Positions 16,284 to 25,489 of a stretch of 64,000 nt of DNA are shown piece after piece. The DNA is from Candidatus Lernaella stagnicola (GTDB lineage: Bacteria > Lernaellota > Lernaellaia > Lernaellales > Lernaellaceae), in contig JAVCCK010000030.1 of NCBI GenBank assembly GCA_030765525.1, positions 19,629-83,628 on the forward strand. The letters are read 5' to 3'. The notes below the pieces were generated by a model. The model searched no databases, was not told the DNA's origin, and was given only the letters and a program-made list of their open reading frames with translations. Every line of letters starts with the position of its first letter. Position 1 is the stretch's first letter. A program made the translations under genes and the position numbers.

Positions 16284-18869
16284 TTAAGGCGTATGCCTGG
16301 CCACCGTGACCGGCGCGCAGGCGCAGTTTTCCAATAAGCGACCAACCGGGAATTCTTCGAAATGGCTCGGGGCGAAAACCAGACCGCGCGCCAATCGCGG
16401 ATTGAAGCGCAACGGCACGTCCAACTCCACGTTATCCCGCCCCACACACACGATGTCGCCTTCGGCCAATTCCCGGTCCGCCGCATCTTCCGGATGCATC
16501 TCGAGCCACGGCGCAGCGCACACCTCGGCGATCGCCGGGGAATACGTTGACAACGTGCCGTTGTGATAGAGAACCGGCCCGCAAACGAGAATCAGGTCGC
16601 CTTCCATCGCTTCGATGGGTTCGGGGATTTTGCCGAAATCGAGTTTGACGTCCTCGTCGAGTTGCAGCCGCGGCAAGAGCGCGCCGCGTCGTCCGTCGCT
16701 TTTCGCCGCCGCCGCCGCTAAATCGGGCACGTCGACCGACACTTTGTCCCACAGTTCCGCCAGCGTCTCGCCGGCCGGCTCGCCGTCAAGCAAGCGCGCC
16801 AATTCGGCCAAGATGCGCCACTCGGTCCACACCCCTTCGGGCGGCTCGACGGCACGGCGCAGCTTAAGCACCCGCCCCTCCGCCGACACATACGTACCCG
16901 AACGCTCGGCGGCCGCGGCCACCGGTAAAAAGAGGTGCGCCTTGCGGGCCGTGGCGGTCAGGAAGGTGTCGCACGCCACAACGAAGCCGGTCACTTCCAT
17001 CGCCTTGCCCAGCGGCTCGGCTTTGGCCGCCTGCACCAGCGGGTTGGCCCCAAAGGTGATCAGCGCGGACAGACGCCCGGCCATGCCCGCCTCGATGATC
17101 CCCTCGTAACCCATACCGGGCTCCTCGGGCAGACGCGGCCAACCCTCCGGAACGTGCTCGTAGGTCGCCAAACCCGGTCCACGCCCGGGCACCAAGCCCG
17201 CCAGCATCGAGCCGTACAGGTTGCTGCGATCGGTCGAGAGCAGCAGGCCTTTGCCGACCTTGCCCAGCACCATCAGCAAATCGATGGCAAGCCCGCAGAT
17301 GTCCCGCGCCTGCCGGCCGCTGAGCGCCTGCGCCCCCAGCACAACCACCGGGCGCTCGGCTGCGGCTAAAATGCCCGCCGCATGCGCGACGGCGTCCAAA
17401 TCCAACCCCGCCTGTTCGGCCAAGGCTGCGGCGTCCAGGCGGTCCAGCGCCGACTTGAACGCGGCGAAGCCCTTGGTGTTCTTGTGAATGAAACGCACGT
17501 TCTGCAGCTTGTTTTCGACCAAAGACTTAAGCAGCAACACGAGCAGATTCCGTTGCGCGCCGGGACGATAAGGCAGTTTCACCGTCGCGAAATCATCCAA
17601 CTTCGTGGGCACCGGATGCGCTTGGATGAGCCGCGCGTCGTCTTCCCGCACCGCGGCGATGACATCCAGGTGCGGCACGGGCATTTCGGCGGCGAGGTCC
17701 GAACCGAAAATGAACACCGCGTCGGCGCGACGCAGGTCCGCGAAGGTCGCGGTGGAACCGGGCCTGCCGAAGCGATCGTGCACGGTCTTCATCGCCTCGC
17801 CGTATTCGTCCTGTCCCGAAATCGCCACCCGTCGCGTGCCGATGACGGCGCCGAAGGTGTACGCGAGCGCGTAGGCGTCTTCGACCGGCAACCGGGACCC
17901 GGCGAGCGCGCCGACAGCTTCCGGACCGCCGGTGGCCAGCGCGTGCCGAATGCCCTCGGCCATCGATTCGAGAGCCTCTTCCCAGGAAAGCGGTACGAGT
18001 TCGCCGTCGCGGCGAATCAACGGCGTGGTGGGCCGGTCTTCGCGGCGAAGGATATCCCACCCAAAGCGACCGCGAATGCACAGGCGGCCCCAGTTCGTGG
18101 TCGTGTCCACGTCGCTGGTGACGCGAAAGACCTTGTTGCGCCGCACGTGCATTTCAATTTGGCAGCCCGCCCCGCAGTAACCGCAGACGGTCTCAACGGG
18201 CTTTAGATCCCACACCCGCGCCGTGTTCTTGAATTGCTTGGTCAGCAACGCGCCGACCGGGCAGATCGCAACGCACTGACCGCAGAATTCGCAATCGAGC
18301 GGTCCGCCATCAAACGTGTTGATGCGCGTGTTGTAGCCACGACCCTCAAAGACATACGCGCTCACAGCCTGCACTTCGCGGCACACGGCGACGCAACGCC
18401 CGCAACGGATGCAGCGCTCGTCGTTACGCTCGATCAGGGGGCTGAGGGTGTCGATCTTCTGCTCGCCGACGCGCGCCCGATAGGGCACGTTTTCGACGCC
18501 AAGCTCGTACGTCAGATCCTGCAACCGGCATTCGCCGGCCTTGTCGCACACCGGGCAATCCAGCGGGTGGTTGAGCAAAATGAACTGTAGTTGCGTCTGC
18601 CGCATGCGGTGCAGTTCGTCGTCGTAGGTCGTGACGACCATGCCCTCGTTCGCCATCGTCGTGCATGAGGCGACGGGTTTCTCCAGGCCCTCCACCCGCA
18701 CGATGCACAGGCGGCAGGAGGCCAGGCGGTGAATCCACGGGTGTTCGCACAACGTTGGGACGTGAACGCCCAAACCACGCGCGGCGTCCAGGATCGACGT
18801 GCCGTAGGGCACCGTCGTTTCTTGACCGTTGATCGTGAGGGTTACCGTCGCCGGATCGGTCGTCTTCAT
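16284..18869 (-). CDS. NuoG-like iron-sulfur/molybdopterin-fold oxidoreductase subunit
   Basis: The 861-residue product starts at ATG 18869, overlapping the upstream stop as ATGA. Domains in order are: N-terminal [2Fe-2S] ferredoxin (about 10-85, CxxxxxxxxxxCRLC); the His-Cys cluster HPLDCPVCDKAGEC (about 100-115); two [4Fe-4S] motifs CIRCGRCVAVC and CEFCGQCVAIC (about 150-215); the Mo-bisMGD [4Fe-4S] domain CGYCGAGC (about 235); and a molybdopterin oxidoreductase domain to the end. This is the layout of complex I NuoG and of NAD-linked formate dehydrogenase alpha. At the place of the formate dehydrogenase Cys/Sec I read RRVAISGQDEYGEAM with no Cys, so a NuoG-like electron conduit is favoured over a formate dehydrogenase. 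The partner is the GltD-like gene upstream. Confidence 0.85.
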   Translation of the reverse strand: MKTTDPATVTLTINGQETTVPYGTSILDAARGLGVHVPTLCEHPWIHRLASCRLCIVRVEGLEKPVASCTTMANEGMVVTTYDDELHRMRQTQLQFILLNHPLDCPVCDKAGECRLQDLTYELGVENVPYRARVGEQKIDTLSPLIERNDERCIRCGRCVAVCREVQAVSAYVFEGRGYNTRINTFDGGPLDCEFCGQCVAICPVGALLTKQFKNTARVWDLKPVETVCGYCGAGCQIEMHVRRNKVFRVTSDVDTTTNWGRLCIRGRFGWDILRREDRPTTPLIRRDGELVPLSWEEALESMAEGIRHALATGGPEAVGALAGSRLPVEDAYALAYTFGAVIGTRRVAISGQDEYGEAMKTVHDRFGRPGSTATFADLRRADAVFIFGSDLAAEMPVPHLDVIAAVREDDARLIQAHPVPTKLDDFATVKLPYRPGAQRNLLVLLLKSLVENKLQNVRFIHKNTKGFAAFKSALDRLDAAALAEQAGLDLDAVAHAAGILAAAERPVVVLGAQALSGRQARDICGLAIDLLMVLGKVGKGLLLSTDRSNLYGSMLAGLVPGRGPGLATYEHVPEGWPRLPEEPGMGYEGIIEAGMAGRLSALITFGANPLVQAAKAEPLGKAMEVTGFVVACDTFLTATARKAHLFLPVAAAAERSGTYVSAEGRVLKLRRAVEPPEGVWTEWRILAELARLLDGEPAGETLAELWDKVSVDVPDLAAAAAKSDGRRGALLPRLQLDEDVKLDFGKIPEPIEAMEGDLILVCGPVLYHNGTLSTYSPAIAEVCAAPWLEMHPEDAADRELAEGDIVCVGRDNVELDVPLRFNPRLARGLVFAPSHFEEFPVGRLLENCACAPVTVARHTP

Positions 18870-20824
18870 AGCGCCACCCCCACCAGACGGTAGCAGCGCA
18901 GGCAACGGGCCGCTTCGGTTGTGGCGTTGCGCGCGCTCATAACCGCCTCCACCTCGTCGAAATTCGTGATGCGTGTCTCGACCGGCAGATGGTCGAAGCC
19001 CCGTCGGTGCATGCCCTCGGGCAGGTTGATGACCTCGTCGGGATCGTAGGTTTTGACCGAGGCCAACACTCGCTCCATGCGCTGGTAGTGATCCAAATCC
19101 ACGATCTCGCCGCGCAGAAACCGGTCGATGCTGATCGCCGCGCGATTGCCCGCCGCCACAGCCTCGATCAGCGTCGCGGCGCCGGTGACGCAGTCGCCCC
19201 CGGCAAACACGTTGGGCAGCGCCGTCGCCCCGGTGTACTCATCGGCCACGACGGTATTCCACCGCGTGAATTCCAGGCCCTCCGCTTTGGCCAAAAAACC
19301 CAGGTCGGGCGATTGGCCGATGGCGGGGATGACCACGTCCACTTCCATCATGAACTCACTGCCTTCCATCGGCACCGGCCGGCGGCGTCCCGACGCGTCG
19401 GGTTCGCCCAGTTCCATGCGAATGAGTTCGATCGCGGTAAGCCGGCCCTCGTCGTCGGCGATAAGCTTGGTTGGGTTGCACAGGAAATTGAACGTGACCC
19501 GCTCTTCATGCGCGTCGCGGATCTCCACATCGTCGGCGGGCATTTCTTTTTCGGTGCGACGGTAGACGATGTTGACGTCCTCGAAACCCAGCCGCATGGC
19601 CGTGCGCACGCAGTCGATCGCCACGTTGCCGCCGCCGACTACGACGATCTTCTTGCCCTCAGGCGTTTCCTTCCCCTCGGCCACGGCCCGCAGAAAATGC
19701 ACCCCGTGAATGAAGCCCTTGTAGCCTTCGTCTTCGCCTTCGCACCGCAGTTTGTTGGAATGGTGTGCGCCCACGCCGATGAAAACCGCGTCGTAGCCCA
19801 GCTTGTGCAGCAAGTCGTCCCACGCGGGTCCGTTTTCGCCGATGCGCTGCTGGTAAAGGATATCGACGCCCAATTCCTGAATGAGTTCGACTTCCCGACG
19901 CAATACCGCGCGCGGCAGGCGGTAATCCGGAATGCCCACCGCGGCCATGCCGCCGCCTTCGGCCAGCGCCTCGTAGATCGTCACCGCGTGGCCCATCTGC
20001 GCCAGCTTTTCCGAGGCGGCCAACCCGGCGGGACCCGCGCCGAGCACCGCAACCTTCTTCCCGGTGGGCGGCTGAAGAACGCGTCCGCCCGGCCGGTGGC
20101 CGTGCAGCATTTCGTAATCGGAGGCGAAGCGCTTGAGGTCTTTGATTTGAATCGCCTCGTCCACGTTGGCGCGGCGGCAGTGCGACTCGCAGGGGCGCAC
20201 GCACACGCGGCCCAGCACGGCGGGCATCACGCAGTTCGCGCGCGCAACGTCGCTGGATTCCAGGTAGCGCCGCTTCTTGATGTTCTCCACATAGAGGGGA
20301 ATATCCAGGTGCGCCGGACATGCTTCGGTGCACGGGGCCGCCATGCGGGTGAGTAGTTCGACCGGTTCGATTCTCCGGCCGGACCCGACGCAGGCATTGA
20401 AGGTGTCCGCATAATGTTCCAGCGCCTTGAGCACCGGGCGCGGAACCGTCTGCCCGATCTGACACTTGGAGGCGTTCGCGACGCTTACCAACACGTCGCG
20501 CAATTGCTGCAAGTCCTCGGCGGTGGCGTTGCCCTCGCACAGCTTCTGCAACAATTCGGCCGCGATGTGCGTGCCTACGCGACAAGGAAAGCACTCGCCG
20601 CAACTCGCCTCGCTCTGCGCCGCTTCCATGTACGCGCAGCACAACGCCACCACGTTCACCGATTCATCGGCGATGAAAAACCCGTCCCAGCCAATGAACG
20701 CTTTGATGTCATCCGGTTCGCGGTAGGTGAACGGCAGTTTGAGGTCGTCGGGCGCCTCGACGGGCGCTTTGCCGCGGTGGTCGATCAAGCGATCCGACCA
20801 GCAACCGAAAGCTACTTTGCCCAT
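18866..20824 (-). CDS. NuoF iron-sulfur domain fused to GltD-like NAD(P)H:FAD oxidoreductase
   Basis: The start is ATG 20824 after GGGGGA; the product has 652 residues. Residues about 1-75 show no FMN/NADH domain. About 75-160 is the NuoF C-terminal [4Fe-4S] domain (SCGECFPCRVG, then NASKCQIG). Then comes a GltD/DPD-like module: N-terminal Cys clusters PCTEACPAHLDIP and VCVRPCESHCRRAN, the FAD motif VLGAGPAGLAASE (about 265) and the NAD(P)H motif VVGGGNVAIDC (about 405). The C-terminal RCLRCY is a shortened Fe-S motif. Such fusions feed NAD(P)H electrons into FDH, hydrogenase or NuoG-type subunits. It overlaps the NuoG-like gene by 4 bases, so the two form a heteromer. No NuoE is nearby. Confidence 0.85.
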   Translation of the reverse strand: MGKVAFGCWSDRLIDHRGKAPVEAPDDLKLPFTYREPDDIKAFIGWDGFFIADESVNVVALCCAYMEAAQSEASCGECFPCRVGTHIAAELLQKLCEGNATAEDLQQLRDVLVSVANASKCQIGQTVPRPVLKALEHYADTFNACVGSGRRIEPVELLTRMAAPCTEACPAHLDIPLYVENIKKRRYLESSDVARANCVMPAVLGRVCVRPCESHCRRANVDEAIQIKDLKRFASDYEMLHGHRPGGRVLQPPTGKKVAVLGAGPAGLAASEKLAQMGHAVTIYEALAEGGGMAAVGIPDYRLPRAVLRREVELIQELGVDILYQQRIGENGPAWDDLLHKLGYDAVFIGVGAHHSNKLRCEGEDEGYKGFIHGVHFLRAVAEGKETPEGKKIVVVGGGNVAIDCVRTAMRLGFEDVNIVYRRTEKEMPADDVEIRDAHEERVTFNFLCNPTKLIADDEGRLTAIELIRMELGEPDASGRRRPVPMEGSEFMMEVDVVIPAIGQSPDLGFLAKAEGLEFTRWNTVVADEYTGATALPNVFAGGDCVTGAATLIEAVAAGNRAAISIDRFLRGEIVDLDHYQRMERVLASVKTYDPDEVINLPEGMHRRGFDHLPVETRITNFDEVEAVMSARNATTEAARCLRCYRLVGVAL

Positions 20825-21005
20825 GATTCCCCCAGGCTGACGCCGGCGAGCGCATGCCGGCCCACCGGGTGATCGCTGTACCGACGCCGACGCCGGTGAA
20901 CTGCCAGGGGCGCGGCGTATGCCGGTCGCGCTTGGGTGTAGCACTCAGGCGGCAAAGCGTCAAGATATTGCATGGTTTCGCCGCACGACCGAGCGCGGGC
21001 GCTAC

Positions 21006-21857
21006 TTAGTAGTTCGTGGTTTGGTCGATCTTGCCGTGGCGCTTGGCGAGTTCTTCAAAAAAGTCGAAGGCCTTCATACCCCCGGCGGCGGTCACGACGG
21101 TCAACGCGAGTAGAACCAGCAGCAACAACTCGGTGGGCAGCCAGGCGAGGTTGGCGTCAAAACCCGTAACGCCGAACGCGCGGCGGCATCCTTCGATCCA
21201 GTACGTGACCGGCGAAAGCAACGCCAGGGGCCACAGGAAACCGGGCAGGAAGGTCGTGGGATACAACACGCCGCAAAGAAGCATGAACATGCCGCCGACG
21301 CCTTCGGCCAACAGCAGCGAATGCCGCGCGGTCACCAGCAGCATGCCGGCGAAAAACAAACCGAGCGCCAGCGTGGAAATAACGCCCAGCACCGACGTGA
21401 TCATCAGCAGCGGCCAGTTGATTTGCGCCAAGCCGATGGGCAGGTCGAGCGTCAGCCGGCCGACCACCAGCACGATCACCACGCTGGAGAGCGCCACGAT
21501 CAAGAAGGTCACCGCACGACCCATGATGTTAAGCTTGAAGGGCGCGGGCGCAATGTAGACGTAGCGGATCAGTTGATAGTGTTCGCGATCGGAAATCACG
21601 GCCCAAGAGAGTGACGAGGCCATCGTGCCGAAAATCGTGAAAAACGCGTTGCCAACGAACACGGCGACAAAACGGGGGTCGTCGGCCGGTGTGGCGCTGA
21701 CCACCTTGAATAAAAAGTAGAGCAGCAAACACAACGCCAGCGGCCGCACCGCCGCATACAGCAAGTACAGCGGCCACTTGGTCCAGTTGGATTCGATTTC
21801 CCAACCGATCCTCATCGCCGCCCAGAAGGCGCGCAGGTGTTTGGTTTTCACTGCCAT
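21006..21857 (-). CDS. ABC-2 type transporter permease
   Basis: The 283-residue integral membrane protein has about six transmembrane helices (WPLYLLYAAVRPLALCLLLY, then VIVALSSVVIVLVVGRLT-type segments) typical of ABC-2 permeases. The segment LLCGVLYPTTFLPGFLWPLA is the usual conserved loop before the last helices. It is the last gene of a three-gene ABC export operon and overlaps the preceding permease by 10 bases. The substrate is unknown; polysaccharide, lipid and drug export are the usual choices. Confidence 0.88.
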   Translation of the reverse strand: MAVKTKHLRAFWAAMRIGWEIESNWTKWPLYLLYAAVRPLALCLLLYFLFKVVSATPADDPRFVAVFVGNAFFTIFGTMASSLSWAVISDREHYQLIRYVYIAPAPFKLNIMGRAVTFLIVALSSVVIVLVVGRLTLDLPIGLAQINWPLLMITSVLGVISTLALGLFFAGMLLVTARHSLLLAEGVGGMFMLLCGVLYPTTFLPGFLWPLALLSPVTYWIEGCRRAFGVTGFDANLAWLPTELLLLVLLALTVVTAAGGMKAFDFFEELAKRHGKIDQTTNY

Positions 21858-22669
21858 CTCAGCGTCATCGTCCCGTCGTGTTTGCCCTTGATTTCCAGCG
21901 CTTTCATCAGCTTCATCGCGCCGATGGTGAACACGATGGTCATGACCAGCAAAATGGCCGCTTCCACCGGGGGCGCCAGAAAACCGATTCCCTTCGCGTC
22001 GGGAATCATCAATTGGCGCACGCCGTCCAGGCCGACGGTCAGCGGCAGCAGCGCGGCCAGAGTCAGCAGCACCTTGCCGAACTTATTGACCGGAAAGAAC
22101 AGCCCGGAGAGAAAATAGACCGGCTCCATCAAAATCATGTTCAGCTTAATGCCCACGCGCCCCACCATGAAGTAGACGCTGGAAGCCGCCATGCCCATGG
22201 AAAACAGCGCCGTGAGAGTCAGCACAAAAATGACCGCCAAAAGCAGCGGCTGCCGCACCGTGAAATCGACGCCGAAGATCAACACGCCGAACACCAACAC
22301 GCCCGCCGCCCGCACCGTGCTCATGAACATGCCGCCCAACGCCATGCCCAACAGCAGCCACACCGGTTCCATCGGCGAGGCCATGTACAAATCGAGGTTG
22401 CCCATCTCCTTCTCCCAGTAAAACTGGGATGCCATCGACCACAATACGCCGAGCCAGAAGGGGATCATCGCGCCGCCGAGCACCACGATCGCCTCGTAAC
22501 GACTCGGCGCGCCCAGGCTGCGATAAATGAAGATATAGGCCGCCAGCGCAACGATCGGCAGCAACACTTCGCCAAGGAGCCATGAGATCTCGCGGTTGGC
22601 CCCCACGATGCGCACGTAGGCGCGGGCGCGGATCGCCCGCAGGGCATGCCGTAGTCTACTCGTGCTCAT
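21848..22669 (-). CDS. ABC-2 type transporter permease
   Basis: The 273-residue protein has about six transmembrane helices (LPIVALAAYIFIYRS, VVLGGAMIPFWLGVLW) and ABC-2 features, including FFPVNKFGKVLLTLAALLPL. It overlaps the ATPase gene upstream by 14 bases and the other permease downstream by 10, so all three are coupled. The two permeases probably form a heterodimer. Confidence 0.88.
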   Translation of the reverse strand: MSTSRLRHALRAIRARAYVRIVGANREISWLLGEVLLPIVALAAYIFIYRSLGAPSRYEAIVVLGGAMIPFWLGVLWSMASQFYWEKEMGNLDLYMASPMEPVWLLLGMALGGMFMSTVRAAGVLVFGVLIFGVDFTVRQPLLLAVIFVLTLTALFSMGMAASSVYFMVGRVGIKLNMILMEPVYFLSGLFFPVNKFGKVLLTLAALLPLTVGLDGVRQLMIPDAKGIGFLAPPVEAAILLVMTIVFTIGAMKLMKALEIKGKHDGTMTLRWQ

Positions 22670-23636
22670 GCAACCGCCGCCCCACGACCTTCAGAAACAG
22701 GTCTTCCAAATCGGGTTGGCTTTTAGCGAAGCTCTGCACATGGTAACCCCTTGCCGCGGCCGCCGCGAAGATGTCGGTCAGCTTCTGGTCGTCGTCGAGC
22801 ACGAACCGCAATTCGTTGCTCTCGCCGCTCGGACCTTCCTTCAAATACGCGTCGGTAACGCCGGGAATGCCGTCGACCAGCGACGTGTCGGTTACCGCGG
22901 GAGTCAACTGCAGAATGAACGAACCGCCCTCGCCGACCTTCTTGCGCAACGCGGCGGGCGTGCCGGTCAACACCAGCTTGCCGTTGTCGATGATGCCGAC
23001 GCGGTCGCAAAGCTGCTCGGCCTCGGCCATGTAGTGCGTGGTGAGCAGCAGCGTGCGGCCCGCTTTCTCGGCGACCCATTCACGAATGTACTTGCGCACC
23101 TCGCGCGCCACATGCACGTCCAGGCCCAGCGTCGGCTCGTCGAGAAAGAGAATCTGCGGGTCGGTCACAAAACCGCGGATGATGTTCATCTTCTGCCGCA
23201 TGCCGGTCGACAAGCGATTGACCTTCGTGCCCGCGTCCTTGGTCAGCCCGAAGCGATCGAGAAACGCGTCGATGCGCTTTTTGGCGACCGCTCCGGGGAT
23301 GCCGTAGAATTGGCTGAACATCCAGATGTTTTCCCGCACGGTCAAAATGCCGTATCCGCTGGTCTCGCCGCCCGAGACCATGTTGATCAGCGGCCGCACG
23401 GCGTCGGCGTCCTTCACCACATCATGACCGGCGACAAACGCCTGGCCCGCCGACGGGTATAGCAGCGTAACCAGGATCTTGATCAGCGTCGTTTTGCCCG
23501 CCCCGTTGGGACCGAGCAGGCCGAACACTTCCCCCGGCGCCACCTGCAAATTGACCTTATCAACCGCCGTAAACACGGCGCTTTTTTTCTTCTTGAAAGT
23601 GCGAACTAGGTCTTTGGTCTCAATAGCATGCGTCAT
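22656..23636 (-). CDS. ABC transporter ATP-binding protein (ABC-2 exporter)
   Basis: The product from ATG 23636 has 326 residues; an in-frame start at 23693 is possible but adds an unrelated tail. Visible motifs are Walker A GLLGPNGAGKTTL, signature LSTGMRQKMN, Walker B ILFLDEPTLGLD and the switch His in LLLTTHYMAEAE. The last 80 residues are a DUF4162-like C-terminal domain found in daunorubicin-resistance-type (DrrA) and other ABC-2 exporters. It drives the two permeases encoded downstream. Confidence 0.93.
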   Translation of the reverse strand: MTHAIETKDLVRTFKKKKSAVFTAVDKVNLQVAPGEVFGLLGPNGAGKTTLIKILVTLLYPSAGQAFVAGHDVVKDADAVRPLINMVSGGETSGYGILTVRENIWMFSQFYGIPGAVAKKRIDAFLDRFGLTKDAGTKVNRLSTGMRQKMNIIRGFVTDPQILFLDEPTLGLDVHVAREVRKYIREWVAEKAGRTLLLTTHYMAEAEQLCDRVGIIDNGKLVLTGTPAALRKKVGEGGSFILQLTPAVTDTSLVDGIPGVTDAYLKEGPSGESNELRFVLDDDQKLTDIFAAAAARGYHVQSFAKSQPDLEDLFLKVVGRRLHEHE

Positions 23637-23811
23637 ATCGGCATCCCTGGCCTGTGGAGCAGACAAACTAGTGACTCGGCCGAAATGTGTCAAACCAGCC
23701 GCGGCGGGGATACGAAGATACGGCTTAAAAAAATGAGGCCGATAAGCGACCGTTTATCCTGTGTTTACGGCACCGCCGTCTTTTGTCGAGTTTATTTCTG
23801 GACAAAAATCG

Positions 23812-23839
23812 TTGACAAGGCCAACACACTGCTTATCTT
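23812..23839 (+). promoter_or_regulatory. Sigma70-type promoter for the DUF4397 lipoprotein
   Basis: TTGACA (23812-23817) and TATCTT (23834-23839) are 16 bases apart, about 70 bases upstream of the start at 23911. Confidence 0.65.
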
Positions 23840-23910
23840 CACGTCGTGACCGAGAAAAAATAAAACAACTTAGTGAGAAGTGAAAACTGAACTGTCCGAA
23901 GGAGGAGAAA

Positions 23911-24783
23911 ATGAAAAGCTTGACTCGATTCAATTTCTTGTTCGCCATGATGCTCGCCCTGGTCATGGTCATGGGCGTGTTAGCCGCATGCGATGACGAT
24001 GACGATGACGATGATGATGATGCCGGCGACGACGACGCCACCGACGACGACACCACCGACGACGACGCCACCGACGACGACGCCACCGATGACGACGACG
24101 ATGATGACGACGACGATGATACGGCTCCCGGTAATGCGCGCATCCGCGCTCTGCACCTAAGCCCGAACGCGGGCATCGTTGACATTTGGGTCGACAACAC
24201 CCTCGAATTCGTGGCCGACGTTGACTTCACCGAGGGCTCGACTTACGGCGAAGTGCCCGCCGGCATGTATACGATTAACATCGTGCCCGACGGCGGCGAC
24301 CCGGCCACTGATAGCGTGTTCGACATCCCCGTCGATCTCGCGGCCGACACCGATTACACCGCCGTGGTGTACGGTGAGATCCCGATCTCCAAAGAAGACA
24401 GCGGCCTGGCCGCCTTGCTGATCATCGACGACGCCTCGGCGGCGATGGACCCGGCGAACTTCATCCTGTTCGTGGGCCACACGGCTGACGCCGCGATTCT
24501 CAATCCGGTAGACGTGTACGCCATCCTCGACGGCAGCGACGATTTGCTGTTGATCGACGAATTTGCGTACGGCGGCGGTGAGTTCTTCGAACTGGCTCCC
24601 GCCAGCTACGACATCGGCTTTGACTTGAACGAAGACCCGTCCGACTACGACGCCGCGTTCACGACGCCCGATCTGCCCGGCGGCGCGCAGTACAACGTCT
24701 TTGCGGTCTACGACGATCCGGACATCTTCCTGATCGCCCAGTTGCCTGACGGCACCACGGCCCGCATCGACCCCAACATGTAA
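23911..24783 (+). CDS. DUF4397 lipoprotein with poly-Asp spacer
   Basis: The 290-residue product starts behind GGAGGAG. Its signal ends in the lipobox VLAAC, and the lipidated Cys is followed at once by ten Asp. An about 45-residue spacer of DDDAT/DDDTT units and 11 more Asp comes next. The globular part (about 72-290) matches the DUF4397 pattern: ARIRALHLSPNAGIVDIWVD, GEVPAGMYTINIVPDGGD, DTDYTAVVYGEI. DUF4397 proteins are secreted and often surface-exposed, with no known function. Asp at +2 would be an inner-membrane retention signal in E. coli; whether it is here is unknown. A promoter and a terminator bracket it, so it is monocistronic. Confidence 0.88.
   Translation: MKSLTRFNFLFAMMLALVMVMGVLAACDDDDDDDDDDAGDDDATDDDTTDDDATDDDATDDDDDDDDDDDTAPGNARIRALHLSPNAGIVDIWVDNTLEFVADVDFTEGSTYGEVPAGMYTINIVPDGGDPATDSVFDIPVDLAADTDYTAVVYGEIPISKEDSGLAALLIIDDASAAMDPANFILFVGHTADAAILNPVDVYAILDGSDDLLLIDEFAYGGGEFFELAPASYDIGFDLNEDPSDYDAAFTTPDLPGGAQYNVFAVYDDPDIFLIAQLPDGTTARIDPNM
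23986..24122 (+). repeat. Poly-Asp/Asp-Thr coding repeat directly after the lipobox
   Basis: A GAT/GAC-only run followed by GACGACGCCACC-type units, all in the sense frame, encodes the spacer of the DUF4397 lipoprotein. Confidence 0.8.
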
Positions 24784-24804
24784 AACCCACAACAACTAGT
24801 CCGC

Positions 24805-24832
24805 AAAAGGCGCCCTTCGGGGCGCCTTTTTT
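24805..24832 (+). terminator. Rho-independent terminator after the DUF4397 lipoprotein
   Basis: AAAAGGCGCCC (24805-24815), loop TTCG, GGGCGCC (24820-24826) and six T. The A tract on the left lets it also serve the minus-strand gene that ends at 24855. Confidence 0.9.
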
Positions 24833-24854
24833 ATTGCATTCGTTTGGCGCGCTC

Positions 24855-25283
24855 TCACTCCGCCATGGCGGCTTCCAGCGTTTCTCTACACTTTTTGAAT
24901 TTCGCCTTGTCGTCAAAACGGAGCGTGATGGGGCCGGCGATCTGTTCGCCGTCGTGTTCAATCGTGACTTCGCCGAGGAAAACGCCCGCAGACGCCAAAG
25001 CCAGCGCATTCAACGTACTAAGATTGACGATCGACAGGTCAGGCCCCCACGTCATGCCCCGAATGGCAGAATAGGGTATGCTTCGCGCGCCGCCGTTGTC
25101 CCCGCGCCAGAGGATGCCCGACGTGGAGAAGAACACCCGCATGCCCGGCCGTGAATTCCCGCTGGAGCGATCGTGGTAAACCAGCGTGCAGGTGCATTTC
25201 CACACGACGGCCTCCCCTTGGCCGAGCATCGACGGAACGGCCCGGCCAAACGACATCTGGTCGAAAAAGGCTTTCAATCCCAT
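24855..25283 (-). CDS. Small PH-like domain protein, unknown
   Basis: The product from ATG 25283 (behind AAGGGGA) has 142 residues and no signal peptide. Its pattern of strands (VVWKCTCTLVYHDRS, MRVFFSTSGILWRGD, SIPYSAIRGMTWG, ITLRFDDKAKFKKCRE) and closing helix (ETLEAAMAE) resembles the bacterial PH-like fold used in small cytoplasmic proteins. The function is unknown. It lies alone between a terminator and the SDR gene. Confidence 0.65.
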   Translation of the reverse strand: MGLKAFFDQMSFGRAVPSMLGQGEAVVWKCTCTLVYHDRSSGNSRPGMRVFFSTSGILWRGDNGGARSIPYSAIRGMTWGPDLSIVNLSTLNALALASAGVFLGEVTIEHDGEQIAGPITLRFDDKAKFKKCRETLEAAMAE

Positions 25284-25489
25284 GGTTTCCCCTTCGCCGG
25301 TGAACCCGTGTTTCGGCAAGTCGAATTTTGAAGCCCGAACTCCGCAATGAATGGCAACGGTGGGAGAAATCTTTGGTGCGCTGCGGAGATGTCGTTGATC
25401 GTACACTTTACCCAAGCGAAAGGTCAAAGAAACCGATTCGCCCCATGCCCGCGTCGCGCCCCCCAAAAAAAAGGGGATGGAGATGCCGA

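Noticed and set aside
18989-20356. A 455-codon plus-strand open frame
   Set aside because: It lies opposite the GltD-like flavoprotein, whose cofactor motifs are clear.
23637-23693. Upstream start for the ABC ATPase
   Set aside because: The extra 19 residues are not part of the family, and the ATG at 23636 gives a standard start.
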